From Bradyrhizobium roseum (GTDB lineage: Bacteria > Pseudomonadota > Alphaproteobacteria > Rhizobiales > Xanthobacteraceae), in the NCBI RefSeq assembly GCF_030413175.1, contig NZ_CP129212.1, positions 4,998,450 through 5,062,449 of the forward strand: a DNA stretch of 64,000 bases, read 5' to 3'. Below the pieces are notes generated by a model. It saw only the letters and a program-made list of their open reading frames with translations, searched no databases and was not told the origin of the DNA. Position numbers and translations under genes: made by a program. Numbering within the stretch: position 1 is the stretch's first letter; every line of letters starts with the position of its first letter. This document shows positions 8,399 to 16,800 of the stretch, in pieces.

Positions 8399-9016
8399 AT
8401 GTTTTTCAGGGGACAGGGGAAGGGACTGGCGGTCATCGCCATCCTTCTGGGAATGAGCGTCTCGGCAAAAGCCGGCGACGCCATCTATGCCAGCCTTGGC
8501 GAGACCGCGCGCTCGCCGATCGGCTGGGTCGAATTCTGCGCCGAGAACGCCGGCGAATGCCGCGGCGGCACCTCGCAGCCCCGCGACATCGTGATGTCGC
8601 AGACGGCGTGGCGCGATCTGGTGCGGGTCAACAAGTGGGTGAACGAGACCATCAAGCCGATCACCGACATGGATCATTGGGGTGTGATCGAGAAATGGTC
8701 GTTGCCGACGGACGGTTACGGCGACTGCGAAGACTATGTGCTTCTGAAGCGCAAGATGCTGATCGACGCCGGATGGCCGCGCGAAGCGCTGCTGATCACG
8801 GTGGTGCGCGACAAGAAGGGCGAAGGCCACGCGGTGCTGACGGTGAAGAGCGACAAGGGCGAATTCGTTCTCGACAACCAGAACGAAAGCGTCCTGGCGT
8901 GGACCGACACCGGCTACCGCTTCGTCAAGCGTCAGTCGCAGAGCGATCCCAATCTGTGGGTTTCGCTCGGTGACAGCCGCCCGGCGGTCGCCACCGCTTC
9001 GTCACGCGATCGATAA
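8399..9016 (+). CDS. BTLCP family transglutaminase-like cysteine protease (LapG-like)
   Basis: This is a predicted periplasmic cysteine protease of 205 residues. Residues 1-25 form a signal peptide (hydrophobic core LAVIAILLGMSV, cleavage after SAKA). The catalytic Cys lies in GYGDCEDYV, the His in GEGHAVLTV and the Asp in VLDNQNE, in the expected order. In Pseudomonas the homologue LapG cuts a large surface adhesin under control of a c-di-GMP receptor. No LapD-like inhibitor or RTX adhesin is seen beside it here. The tandem PilZ gene lies upstream, and a strong terminator follows at 9087. Confidence 0.85.
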   Translation: MFFRGQGKGLAVIAILLGMSVSAKAGDAIYASLGETARSPIGWVEFCAENAGECRGGTSQPRDIVMSQTAWRDLVRVNKWVNETIKPITDMDHWGVIEKWSLPTDGYGDCEDYVLLKRKMLIDAGWPREALLITVVRDKKGEGHAVLTVKSDKGEFVLDNQNESVLAWTDTGYRFVKRQSQSDPNLWVSLGDSRPAVATASSRDR

Positions 9017-9086
9017 CGAACAAGGATTTTACGAACCCGCGAGCCGGTCACATCCCCACCCCTCCCCGTCCCAGACCGGTTCGCGC

Positions 9087-9125
9087 GCGGCCACCCTTCC
9101 CCCAAAGGGTGGCCGCAACTTTTTT
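9087..9125 (+). terminator. strong rho-independent terminator after the BTLCP gene
   Basis: A perfect 12-bp stem (GCGGCCACCCTT with AAGGGTGGCCGC) with a 6-base loop is followed within four bases by a run of six T. It lies about 70 bp after the BTLCP stop and should insulate the GNAT gene. Confidence 0.75.
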
Positions 9126-9198
9126 GGCGGGCGGATTTACGAGCTTTCGTTCAGAGACGATAATACGCGCGCCGACTTATTGAAGGACGCCGCCACCG

Positions 9199-9663
9199 AT
9201 GGACATGCTGGTCAAGCTGTATGCGCTGCCGCCCTCCGGCGATGTGTTCGAGCGGCTGGGCCAGGCCTCCATCATAACGCGGCGCGCGCTCGCGCCGGAA
9301 AAGCACACGGTCGTTGGTTGGGTGCGCGAGAATTTCAGCGAGCATTGGGCCAGCGAAGTGGATGTGGCGTTTTCCCGCCAGCCCGTATCCTGCTTCATCG
9401 CCGTCCGGCAAAAGACCATTTTGGGATTTGCCTGCCACGATGCGACCTGCCCGAACTTCTTCGGTCCTACCGGCGTTCACCCGAACGATCGAAAGAGCGG
9501 AATCGGCAAGGCGCTGCTGTTCAACTGCCTCGAAGCGATGAGGCAGCAGGGCTACGGCTACGCCATCATCGGCGGCGTGGGCCCTGCGGAGTTCTATGCA
9601 AAGGCGGTCGGCGCAATACCGATCGAGGGCTCCGAACCCGGTGTCTATCGCGGGCTGCTGTAA
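9199..9663 (+). CDS. GNAT family N-acetyltransferase
   Basis: The 154-residue protein has the GNAT core. A beta4 strand is followed by the acetyl-CoA pyrophosphate loop GVHPNDRKSGIGKALL (residues about 92-107, in the RxxGxG/A pattern), then the AMRQQGYGYAIIGGVGPAEFYAKAVGA segment, cut here by charged residues, which forms the beta5-alpha4 region. ATG 9199 is used; ATG 9205 is also possible. The acceptor substrate is unknown. It is followed by a small remnant at 9678. Confidence 0.8.
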   Translation: MDMLVKLYALPPSGDVFERLGQASIITRRALAPEKHTVVGWVRENFSEHWASEVDVAFSRQPVSCFIAVRQKTILGFACHDATCPNFFGPTGVHPNDRKSGIGKALLFNCLEAMRQQGYGYAIIGGVGPAEFYAKAVGAIPIEGSEPGVYRGLL

Positions 9664-9677
9664 CGCGGGAGCATGTC

Positions 9678-9800
9678 ATGGCCGGGCGCGAGATCGACGT
9701 TATCCGCACCTTGCTGACGTCAAAGCCGAGGCTGGTCGGAGCAGCGGCAGAGAGGCTCCGTGCGCGCGGCTGCGCGGAAGCCGCCGCCGCGGTAAGTTAA
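9678..9800 (+). pseudogene. possible 5' remnant of an alpha/beta hydrolase gene
   Basis: A 40-residue frame with a ribosome-binding-like GGGAG starts MAGREIDVIRTLLTSKPR. This resembles the usual N-terminus of acetyl-hydrolase-type alpha/beta hydrolases in Bradyrhizobium, recalled from memory. After about 20 residues the similarity stops, and an Ala/Arg-rich tail ends at a TAA with no hydrolase core downstream. It is read as a truncated remnant, but it could also be a real small gene. Confidence 0.3.
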
Positions 9801-9948
9801 ACCCGAAGAGCCAATCTGCTGCGTAAAGTCCTGTTCCAGCTGGATTTTTGCCCGCAATTCCCGCGACGCCCCGGCAAATCCGGGGTTTTGGCGCCATTTC
9901 GGCTGTGCTATTTTGGAACTTTAGAATCACGTCCGGATTTGGAGTCGC

Positions 9949-10455
9949 ATGATTGAACTCGCCTCCCGGAGTGCCAGCCCCATCGCGCGTCTCGGCAAAC
10001 AGCCGATTGCGATCGCCGCAGCGGCGCTCGTCCTTGTTGTGCTTGGGGTCAGTTTCATCACCCTCTGGCGCAGCTATACCGGCAACGCGCCTGAAACCGA
10101 TCGCGTGGTCGCGACCCGGCAGTTGCAGGCGCGCGCCACCCAGGCGTCCGAGCAATTGGTCGAGAAGACCAAGGGTCTGGAGGCGACACAGCAGGAATCG
10201 ATCGATCAATTGCAGATGGTGCAGGACCAGTTGCAGACGGTGCGGCGCCTGCTTGCCGCCCAGCAGAACGACACCAGGAAACTTTCCGAGCAGGTCGGAA
10301 CGCTGACTGGAGCCATCGAGGGCCTGCGGCAATCCTTTGCCAGCACACAAGCCTCAGAACCCTCTGCGGCTCCCGCACCGCGCAAACGCGCGGGCAAGGT
10401 GCAGCCGCGCTCGAGCCGCAGCGCCACCCGCAGCCGCGCCAAGGCGCGCAGCTGA
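9949..10455 (+). CDS. membrane-anchored coiled-coil protein, unknown function
   Basis: The 168-residue protein has one hydrophobic segment at residues about 19-41 (IAIAAAALVLVVLGVSFITLW). It is followed by a Gln/Glu-rich region (about 55-135) with heptad-like spacing expected for a coiled coil. The Ala/Pro/Arg/Ser-rich, strongly basic tail is probably disordered. The arrangement suggests an inner-membrane anchor with a periplasmic coiled coil. No enzyme motif is visible and the family is not recognised. Confidence 0.65.
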   Translation: MIELASRSASPIARLGKQPIAIAAAALVLVVLGVSFITLWRSYTGNAPETDRVVATRQLQARATQASEQLVEKTKGLEATQQESIDQLQMVQDQLQTVRRLLAAQQNDTRKLSEQVGTLTGAIEGLRQSFASTQASEPSAAPAPRKRAGKVQPRSSRSATRSRAKARS

Positions 10456-10582
10456 CCGGCGCCCCTATGGCGGCCTTACAACAACCTTCTTTGCAGGCTT
10501 CCTGAACGGCGGCGCTTGGCTTGGCCGGACGATGCGATCCTGTTGACAACCCCCGCGCCCTGCCGCAACTTTTTTTCGCCTT

Positions 10583-10598
10583 TGTGAACTGGTTCACA
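10583..10598. promoter_or_regulatory. 16-bp palindrome, candidate operator
   Basis: TGTGAAC-TG-GTTCACA is a perfect inverted repeat of 7-bp arms, the size of a dimeric repressor site. A TTGACA hexamer lies about 35 bp upstream. It is the main feature, together with the hairpin at 10671, in the 367-base gap between the coiled-coil gene and the dienelactone hydrolase. The regulator is unknown; no regulator gene is adjacent. Confidence 0.4.
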
Positions 10599-10670
10599 CA
10601 TCCCCGCGGAAATCCGGAGCATCCTGTAGTTCACCGGATGGCGTGAGCCGATTTCAATATCCGGGGCTGG

Positions 10671-10712
10671 CAAGGTCGTTGACGGTATACTGCGTCGACG
10701 GCCTTGTTTTTT
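10671..10712 (+). terminator. terminator or attenuator hairpin ahead of the dienelactone hydrolase gene
   Basis: CAAGGTCGTTGAC pairs with GTCGACGGCCTTG (11 of 13 positions, plus G-U pairs) across a 10-base loop and is followed by six T. It lies about 215 bp after the coiled-coil gene and 110 bp before the hydrolase start. It may end the upstream transcript, end a small RNA starting near 10570, or act as an attenuator. Confidence 0.55.
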
Positions 10713-10822
10713 AATCAGTTTTGGTTGTTCCGACTTCTCAGACCAGCCGGCATCTCGCAAGCAGGTGATTTGCGTTCGCTGCGGTTTGCACCCTGAATGC
10801 GCCTCCCAAGAAGGAGAGCCGC

Positions 10823-11710
10823 ATGAGCGCCGAACCCCTGCCAACCTCAGATGTCATCGGGCTGACGAAGGTCGCACCTTTCTCACGACGCGGCTTCATG
10901 ACCGCGTCTGCCGCCGTGACGGCGGGCTATACGCTGGCAGCCGGCCCGGTGCGCGCCGACGTGATCAAAACCGACAGCAGTGGCCTCGTCACCGGCGACG
11001 CCAAGATCAAGGTCGCCGACGGCGAGATGCCCGGTTATTTCGCGAAGCCCGCGGTCGTCAGCAACCCGCCGGTGGTGCTGGTGGCGATGGAGATCTTTGG
11101 CCTGCACGAATACATCAAGGACGTGACCCGGCGGCTCGCCAAGCTCGGCGCGTTCGCGGTGGCGCCGGATTATTATTACCGCAAGGGCGCCGACCTGACC
11201 AAGATCACGGATATTCCGCAGTTGCTTCCGATCGTGAATGCGAAGCCGGACGCCGAGCTGCTATCCGACCTCGACAGCACCGTCGCCTGGGCCAAATCGC
11301 AGGGCGGCGACACGTCAAAGCTGGGAATCATCGGGTTCTGCCGCGGCGGCCGCACGGTCTGGGAATATGCCGCCCACTCCGGCACGCTGAAGGCCGGCGC
11401 CGCGTTCTATGGCCCGCTGATCGATCCGCCGAATCCGGTCTGGCCAAAGAGCCCGACGCAGCTTGCGCCCGAGATGAAAGCGCCCGTCCTGGGCCTCTAC
11501 GGCGAGGCCGACACCGGCATTCCCGTCGCCACGGTGGAAGCCTTCAAGGCCGCATTGGCCGCCAACAAGAAGACGGCCGAGTTCAAGATCTATCCCGCCG
11601 CACCGCATGGCTTCCATGCCGACTATCGCCCGAGCTACCGCAAGGACGCGGCCGAGGACGCCTGGAGCCAGATGCAGACCTGGTTCAAAAAGTACGGCGT
11701 GTTGAGCTAG
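10823..11710 (+). CDS. Tat-exported dienelactone hydrolase family protein
   Basis: The 295-residue alpha/beta hydrolase of the carboxymethylenebutenolidase family carries a twin-arginine signal (SRRGFMTASAAVTAGYTLA, residues about 23-41), so it should be folded before export to the periplasm. The nucleophile is the Cys in GFCRGG, the Asp lies in YGEADTGIP, and the His in PHGFHADYRPSY, giving the Cys-Asp-His triad of this family. GGAG precedes ATG 10823. The physiological ester or lactone is unknown. Proteins of this layout are common in rhizobia. Confidence 0.85.
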   Translation: MSAEPLPTSDVIGLTKVAPFSRRGFMTASAAVTAGYTLAAGPVRADVIKTDSSGLVTGDAKIKVADGEMPGYFAKPAVVSNPPVVLVAMEIFGLHEYIKDVTRRLAKLGAFAVAPDYYYRKGADLTKITDIPQLLPIVNAKPDAELLSDLDSTVAWAKSQGGDTSKLGIIGFCRGGRTVWEYAAHSGTLKAGAAFYGPLIDPPNPVWPKSPTQLAPEMKAPVLGLYGEADTGIPVATVEAFKAALAANKKTAEFKIYPAAPHGFHADYRPSYRKDAAEDAWSQMQTWFKKYGVLS

Positions 11711-11735
11711 CTTCTGTAAGTAGTAGCAGTGGACC

Positions 11736-13598
11736 TCAATAATTGACTGACGCCTGCAGCGAAACACGCCAGGATCCTGCCGGGGTTTGCAGCCCGTCGG
11801 TCATGGCCCTTGCCGCCAGCACTCTGGAATTGAAGTTCGAGCCGGCCGCCAAGTCGAAGCCGGCGCCTAGCGACGACAGCGTGGAGTCGCGCCGGGAAAA
11901 CAGATCCCGCCCCCATCCGACGTCGGCCAGCAGGAACGGCGCCAGCGTGCCCGGCATCCAGGAAGGCATGCTGGGCATCGAGACGTAGAGCGAGTTGCGC
12001 AGGATCATGGCCTGGTCGACCGCGCCGTCTTCGGTCACATAGCCGCGTACGGCGTGGATTCCGCCGAGCCCGATGCGTTCGGTGTCCGGAAGCGGCTTGG
12101 AGGACGCCAACACGGACACTTCCGATTTCAACGACAGGCCCTTCGGCAGCGGCGTCATGCGGCCGAACTCGAGGGTGACAAAGTTGGTCTGCACGTCGGT
12201 GACGCGTCCATTGGTGAAGACGTTCCAGGCGAGCGAATTGTTGCCGGTAAGGATGCCACCGGGATTGGACTTGAAACGAACGTCGAGGGTGTTGCTGCCC
12301 AGATTGTCCGACCACCGCCCGTTCCATCCGACCACCAGTTGGGCAACGTCGGCGCTGCCCTCCGCAACGGGCGTGCCGTCGAAGATGGTGGTGCGCAGCT
12401 GGTGCTTGAGTTCGACACCGCCGAGCAGATCGCCGACCGCAGGCGCCAGCAGATCGGACAGCGCAGTCCGAACGATCGCCGATGCCTGACTGGTTTGCGT
12501 CTTGATCCGGAACAGATTGCTGGGCCGCTCATTGGTCAGCACATGATCGCCGACGACTTCGAGGCTCGTGCGTAATCCGAGCGGCGTCAGCAACCGCCCC
12601 GCCTGGCTGACATACCTGGCGTCGTCGGGCCGGTTGAACAGCCCGTCGTCCACCCAGAAATTGCCGCTGCCGGTGAACTGATAGGAGGCGATGATATCGG
12701 CGGAGGGCGCCCCGCTGGCCCCGACATAATACCGATTGCGGTCGGTCAGGCGTGTGCCGCTGTTGGCGTAGCCGGCATACACCTGCCACGGCTTGCGGTC
12801 CGTCACCTGGATATTGACGTCGGTCAGGCCGAGATCCTTGCCGGGACCAAACACCGCTTCGACCTGCCGAAACGGATTGCGGTTGGCCCAGTCGAGATCG
12901 GTCTCGAGCTTGCGGGCATCGATCTCCTGCCCTGGGACGAGGCGGATGCGGCTTTGCGGATAGCGCTCGGCCGCGGCTCCCGTCACCTTGGTGTTGGCGA
13001 CCTTGAAGACGATGACGCGCAACTGGAGGACGCCGGACGATACTTCCTGCGGCGGCAGCGTGACCGACACGAATGGACGACCGCCGTCGCGGTAGGCCGC
13101 GGCCACCGCCGCCTGCACTTCGGCGATCAGCTTGCGGCTGAGCGGCCGATCGAGGAATGACGTGAGCTGCTCGCGAAGCGCGGCGGCGTCGATTCCGCGG
13201 ACCTCGCTCACATCGATACCCTTCGCGCCCCTGACCGACTTGGCGCCGCCGTCTGCGCCAATCAGGACGATGGCCTGAACGTCGACGCCGAGCGGCGTTG
13301 CGTCGTCGCTCCTGAGAAGTTCGTCGGCCCCGATCTTGACCGCCGACGCGCGGCGCGGCGGCTCCGGCGGCAGATTGCGCTCTACCACCTGTGCCCATGC
13401 GATGCCCTCAGCGGCGATCGCAACAGCGCAGCCCATGATCAGCGCGCAACAGCGGCCGATTCCGCGTCCATCAGGTGTGGCGGTTCGCACCCGATGCGTG
13501 ATGCGTGATGCGAAACGTCGTGTCAACGGCTGCATCATGACGACCGCAGTCTGCCAAGGCTGCGCGATATCGACGCGTGAGTCCGCATGAGTTTGCAC
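11736..13598 (-). CDS. ShlB/FhaC/HecB-type two-partner secretion transporter (TpsB)
   Basis: This outer-membrane Omp85-family protein would secrete the exoprotein encoded directly upstream. Of 620 residues, a signal peptide lies near 48-70 (CCALIMGCAVAIAAEGIAWAQ, 21 residues, broken by context), POTRA-like periplasmic domains span roughly 75-265, and a 16-strand barrel follows. The barrel region carries ShlB-type blocks such as NPGGILTGNNS and ERIGLGGIHAVRGY, the conserved L6-loop-like VRGY motif, and ends in an aromatic C-terminus (SVNY). The first start is GTG 13598; ATG 13538 is an alternative nearer the signal peptide. A CtrA-type box lies about 60 bp upstream. Confidence 0.88.
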   Translation of the reverse strand: MQTHADSRVDIAQPWQTAVVMMQPLTRRFASRITHRVRTATPDGRGIGRCCALIMGCAVAIAAEGIAWAQVVERNLPPEPPRRASAVKIGADELLRSDDATPLGVDVQAIVLIGADGGAKSVRGAKGIDVSEVRGIDAAALREQLTSFLDRPLSRKLIAEVQAAVAAAYRDGGRPFVSVTLPPQEVSSGVLQLRVIVFKVANTKVTGAAAERYPQSRIRLVPGQEIDARKLETDLDWANRNPFRQVEAVFGPGKDLGLTDVNIQVTDRKPWQVYAGYANSGTRLTDRNRYYVGASGAPSADIIASYQFTGSGNFWVDDGLFNRPDDARYVSQAGRLLTPLGLRTSLEVVGDHVLTNERPSNLFRIKTQTSQASAIVRTALSDLLAPAVGDLLGGVELKHQLRTTIFDGTPVAEGSADVAQLVVGWNGRWSDNLGSNTLDVRFKSNPGGILTGNNSLAWNVFTNGRVTDVQTNFVTLEFGRMTPLPKGLSLKSEVSVLASSKPLPDTERIGLGGIHAVRGYVTEDGAVDQAMILRNSLYVSMPSMPSWMPGTLAPFLLADVGWGRDLFSRRDSTLSSLGAGFDLAAGSNFNSRVLAARAMTDGLQTPAGSWRVSLQASVNY

Positions 13599-13658
13599 GT
13601 TCCGACGTTCTGTCGCACACGGTGAACCATGAGCACAGCAACCAATATGGTTAAGGGA

Positions 13659-13673
13659 TTAAAGACGGTTTAA
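13659..13673. promoter_or_regulatory. CtrA-type box TTAA-N7-TTAA between tpsA and tpsB
   Basis: The exact consensus spacing lies in the 206-bp gap between the exoprotein gene and its transporter gene, about 60 bp upstream of the TpsB start. It could give the transporter its own cell-cycle-linked promoter. The assignment rests on motif only. Confidence 0.45.
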
Positions 13674-13804
13674 GGTTGAGTTCCAAACGACACATAACCA
13701 TAGCGTGCGAACGGTTGAAGCGCATTCGCTCGCACCAACTTATGCGTGCAACCACGCATTCGAATGTGGGTGCCGATCAGCCGCGGCCTCACGCGCGCGC
13801 GACC

Positions 13805-16800
13805 TCAATTGTCGGCAAAGGCAGGCAGCCGATGGCGGTTGGCGGCGCCGACGAACTTGGCGCGCTCGCCAATCTGCCGATTGTGCGGATGAGGAAGCTC
13901 CAGGCATTGCCTGGATGCGCAGATGATGGCAGGCGACGGTTGCGCGATGCGCAGCACGGGCTCCCGCATCTGTTGAGGCGGCTGTGGCGCAGGCAGAGCC
14001 ACCCGCGAAGTCACGTAGCTTCCGAGCTCTGCAGTCGGTACGCGAGGGGCGGCCGCCGGCATGACCGTGAGGTTTGCTCCAACAAAGGCGAAGGCATAGT
14101 TGGATGAGGCCGCCAGCGTTCCCTGCGTGATGCCGTAAACGCCGGCATCGCTGGAAGCCGCAGCCGACGTCGCCAGCGCGCCCGACAGCGTGTCGCCATT
14201 GACCAGGCCGGAGCCGCCCACCTGATAGGTGAGCGCCGGATTGGCATCGCCATAGGCGCGGCTCTTGGCATCAGCCGCCACCGTGATCGCACGCGGCGTG
14301 ACCGACAGATTGGCCCCGGTAAACGAGGATATCGCATAGTTCGGCGAGCCCAGCGTGCCTTGCATTATCCCATAGGTGCCGACACCGCTGATTGCGGTCG
14401 CAGGCGTCGCCAGCGTGCCCGACAGCGTGTCGCCGTTCACCAGTCCCGAGCCGCCAACCTGATAAGTCAGCGCAGGATTGGCATCGCCATAGGCGCGACT
14501 CTTCGCATCGGCTGTCACGGTGATCGCGCGAGGCGTGATGGTCAATGTGCCGGGCGCATCGATAAAGCGATAGGCTCGGCCGGAGGCGCTGACGGCACTG
14601 CCGCCGCTGGCGTTGATGGCGTAGGCGCCGGCATTCGAAGTCACCGTCGCTGCCGTCGATACTCCGAGGCCGTTGATGATCCCCGCCGTATCGCCGGCAT
14701 GCAGCCCGTAGATCGAATAGGTGAATGCCGGGTTGGCTTCACCATAGACCCGAGAGGCATTGGCGGGATCGACCCGCAACACATAGTTGACGCCGTAGAG
14801 CTCCGGGTAATAGCCGACGCTGGGCGCGGACCAGACGGTGGCGAGATCCCAGCCCGCGTAGGTTGACGCATAATTTGCCGAATTCTGCATCTCGCTGGTG
14901 GTGAGACCGGTGATGCCGGTGCTTGCGCCGCTGCCGACGGCATTCGCCCTTCCGGACGTCACGGTGTCCCAATAGGACGACGTGACGGCCGCGGTGCCGC
15001 CAACCGATCCGATCAAGCCGCCAGCCGCCGCCGTGCCGGAGGTCGAAACGGCGCTCGCGGCGCCGGTCGCGTAGGTCTGGGTGACCGCCCCGGTGCTGAT
15101 GTGGCTGCCGATCAGTCCCCCTGCCATCGCCGACCCGGCAGCGGAGGTGGCACTGGCCGCACCGGACGCATAAGACTGAGCAACGGTGGCCCCGCCGACG
15201 TTCCTGCCGACCAATCCGCCGGTCGTGGTCGTCCCGGCGGCCGAGACGGCGCTGGCTGCACCGGTCGCGTAAGACAGCGTGAGCGTAGCCGTGCTGCCGT
15301 TGCTGCCAATCAATCCTCCCGCCGACGTGGCCGTGGCCGCTGCATATGTCGACGTTACATCCACGGACCCTGTCGCATGGGACCGGGTGACCAGCCCGGA
15401 GTTGCTGCCGACCAGTCCTCCGCCGAACAACGAGGTGACGGTCGACGACGCAACGCTGACAGCTCCGGTCGCGTAGGAATTTTCGATGGAGGCTCCCACG
15501 GAGTTGACGCCGGCCAATCCCCCGCCGAGCGATGTGGCCGTCACGGCGCCGGTGGCGTAGGAATCGACGATGGTTGGCGTGCCAGTGCTGTTGAAGCCGA
15601 CCAGGCCGCCAACACCTTGGCTGCCGCCGCTGACCGCTCCCGTCGCATAGCTTCTAAGTATGCGGCCATTGTTCTGAGCGGTGAGGCCGCCGGCACGCGT
15701 GGCTCCGTTACCGGCCGTCACATTGCCGGTCGCGTAACTGTCCTGGATGATGCCGGACCCGTTATTCCATCCGACCAGACCACCCATGGAGGAGCTGGCG
15801 GCGGTCAGTCCCGTGACCGTGACCGCTGCCGAGCTATTGGCGACGCTACCGTGACTCTCGCCCACCAATCCGCCGCCATAGCCTCCGGCTACCACCACAC
15901 CGGTCGCCGAGGCATTGCTGATGGCCCCCGATGACTGGCCGGCCAGGGTTCCAACGCGATTCAGCCCAGTCATGCTGGCGGCCTGCAAGCTGACATTGCT
16001 CAGTGTGGAGCCCGCGGCATATCCGAAAAGGCCTACATAGCTGGTCGACGGCAGGTTGATCGCAAGGTTTGAGATCACGTGGTCTTGTCCGTCGAAACTC
16101 CCGGTGAACTGTGAGGAGAGATCGCCGATGGGCGAAAAGCCGGTCGATGCCCACATGCCGGGATACTTGCCTCCCACAGCGAGACCGCTCGAAAAATCGA
16201 TGTTGGCGGCAAGCTTGTAGCTCGCGCCGAGGTCCATCGCCATCAACTGAAGCTGATGGGCATTTGCAATGTTGGTCGAATATTCCCACTGGCCGAATGG
16301 ACGAGTCCGGCCATCGATCATGAACCAGCCGGTGGACGCGTTGCCCTCGGTGAAGTCGAAATTGCCATACGCGCTCTGCTTGAACGCATAGTTGGCTGCC
16401 GCTGACTGCGCCGGATCGCTGGTTACGGCGGTCAGGCCGGACGGCGCGGTGCCCGCGCCAATTCCAGCCGATTGGCCCGTCGAATAGCTGTCCCAGTACG
16501 ACAGCAAGACGCTGTCGGTGTCGCCGTTGTCGTTGTTGCCGACCAGTCCCCCGACATTGGCCGTACCACTCACCGGCCCCGTCGCGTACGACTCAGTGAT
16601 GTAGCCCCCATTGTAGCCGACCAGACCGCCGACCTCGCTGACGCCGCTCACCGCCCCGGTCGCATAGGACCGCGTGATGTCACCCCAGGTGGAGCCGACC
16701 AGTCCCCCGACATTCGACGTACCGGTCACGGCCCCTGCGGCGTAGGATTGGGTGATCGAACCGGCATAATAGCCAGCCAGACCACCGACCTCGCTGACAC

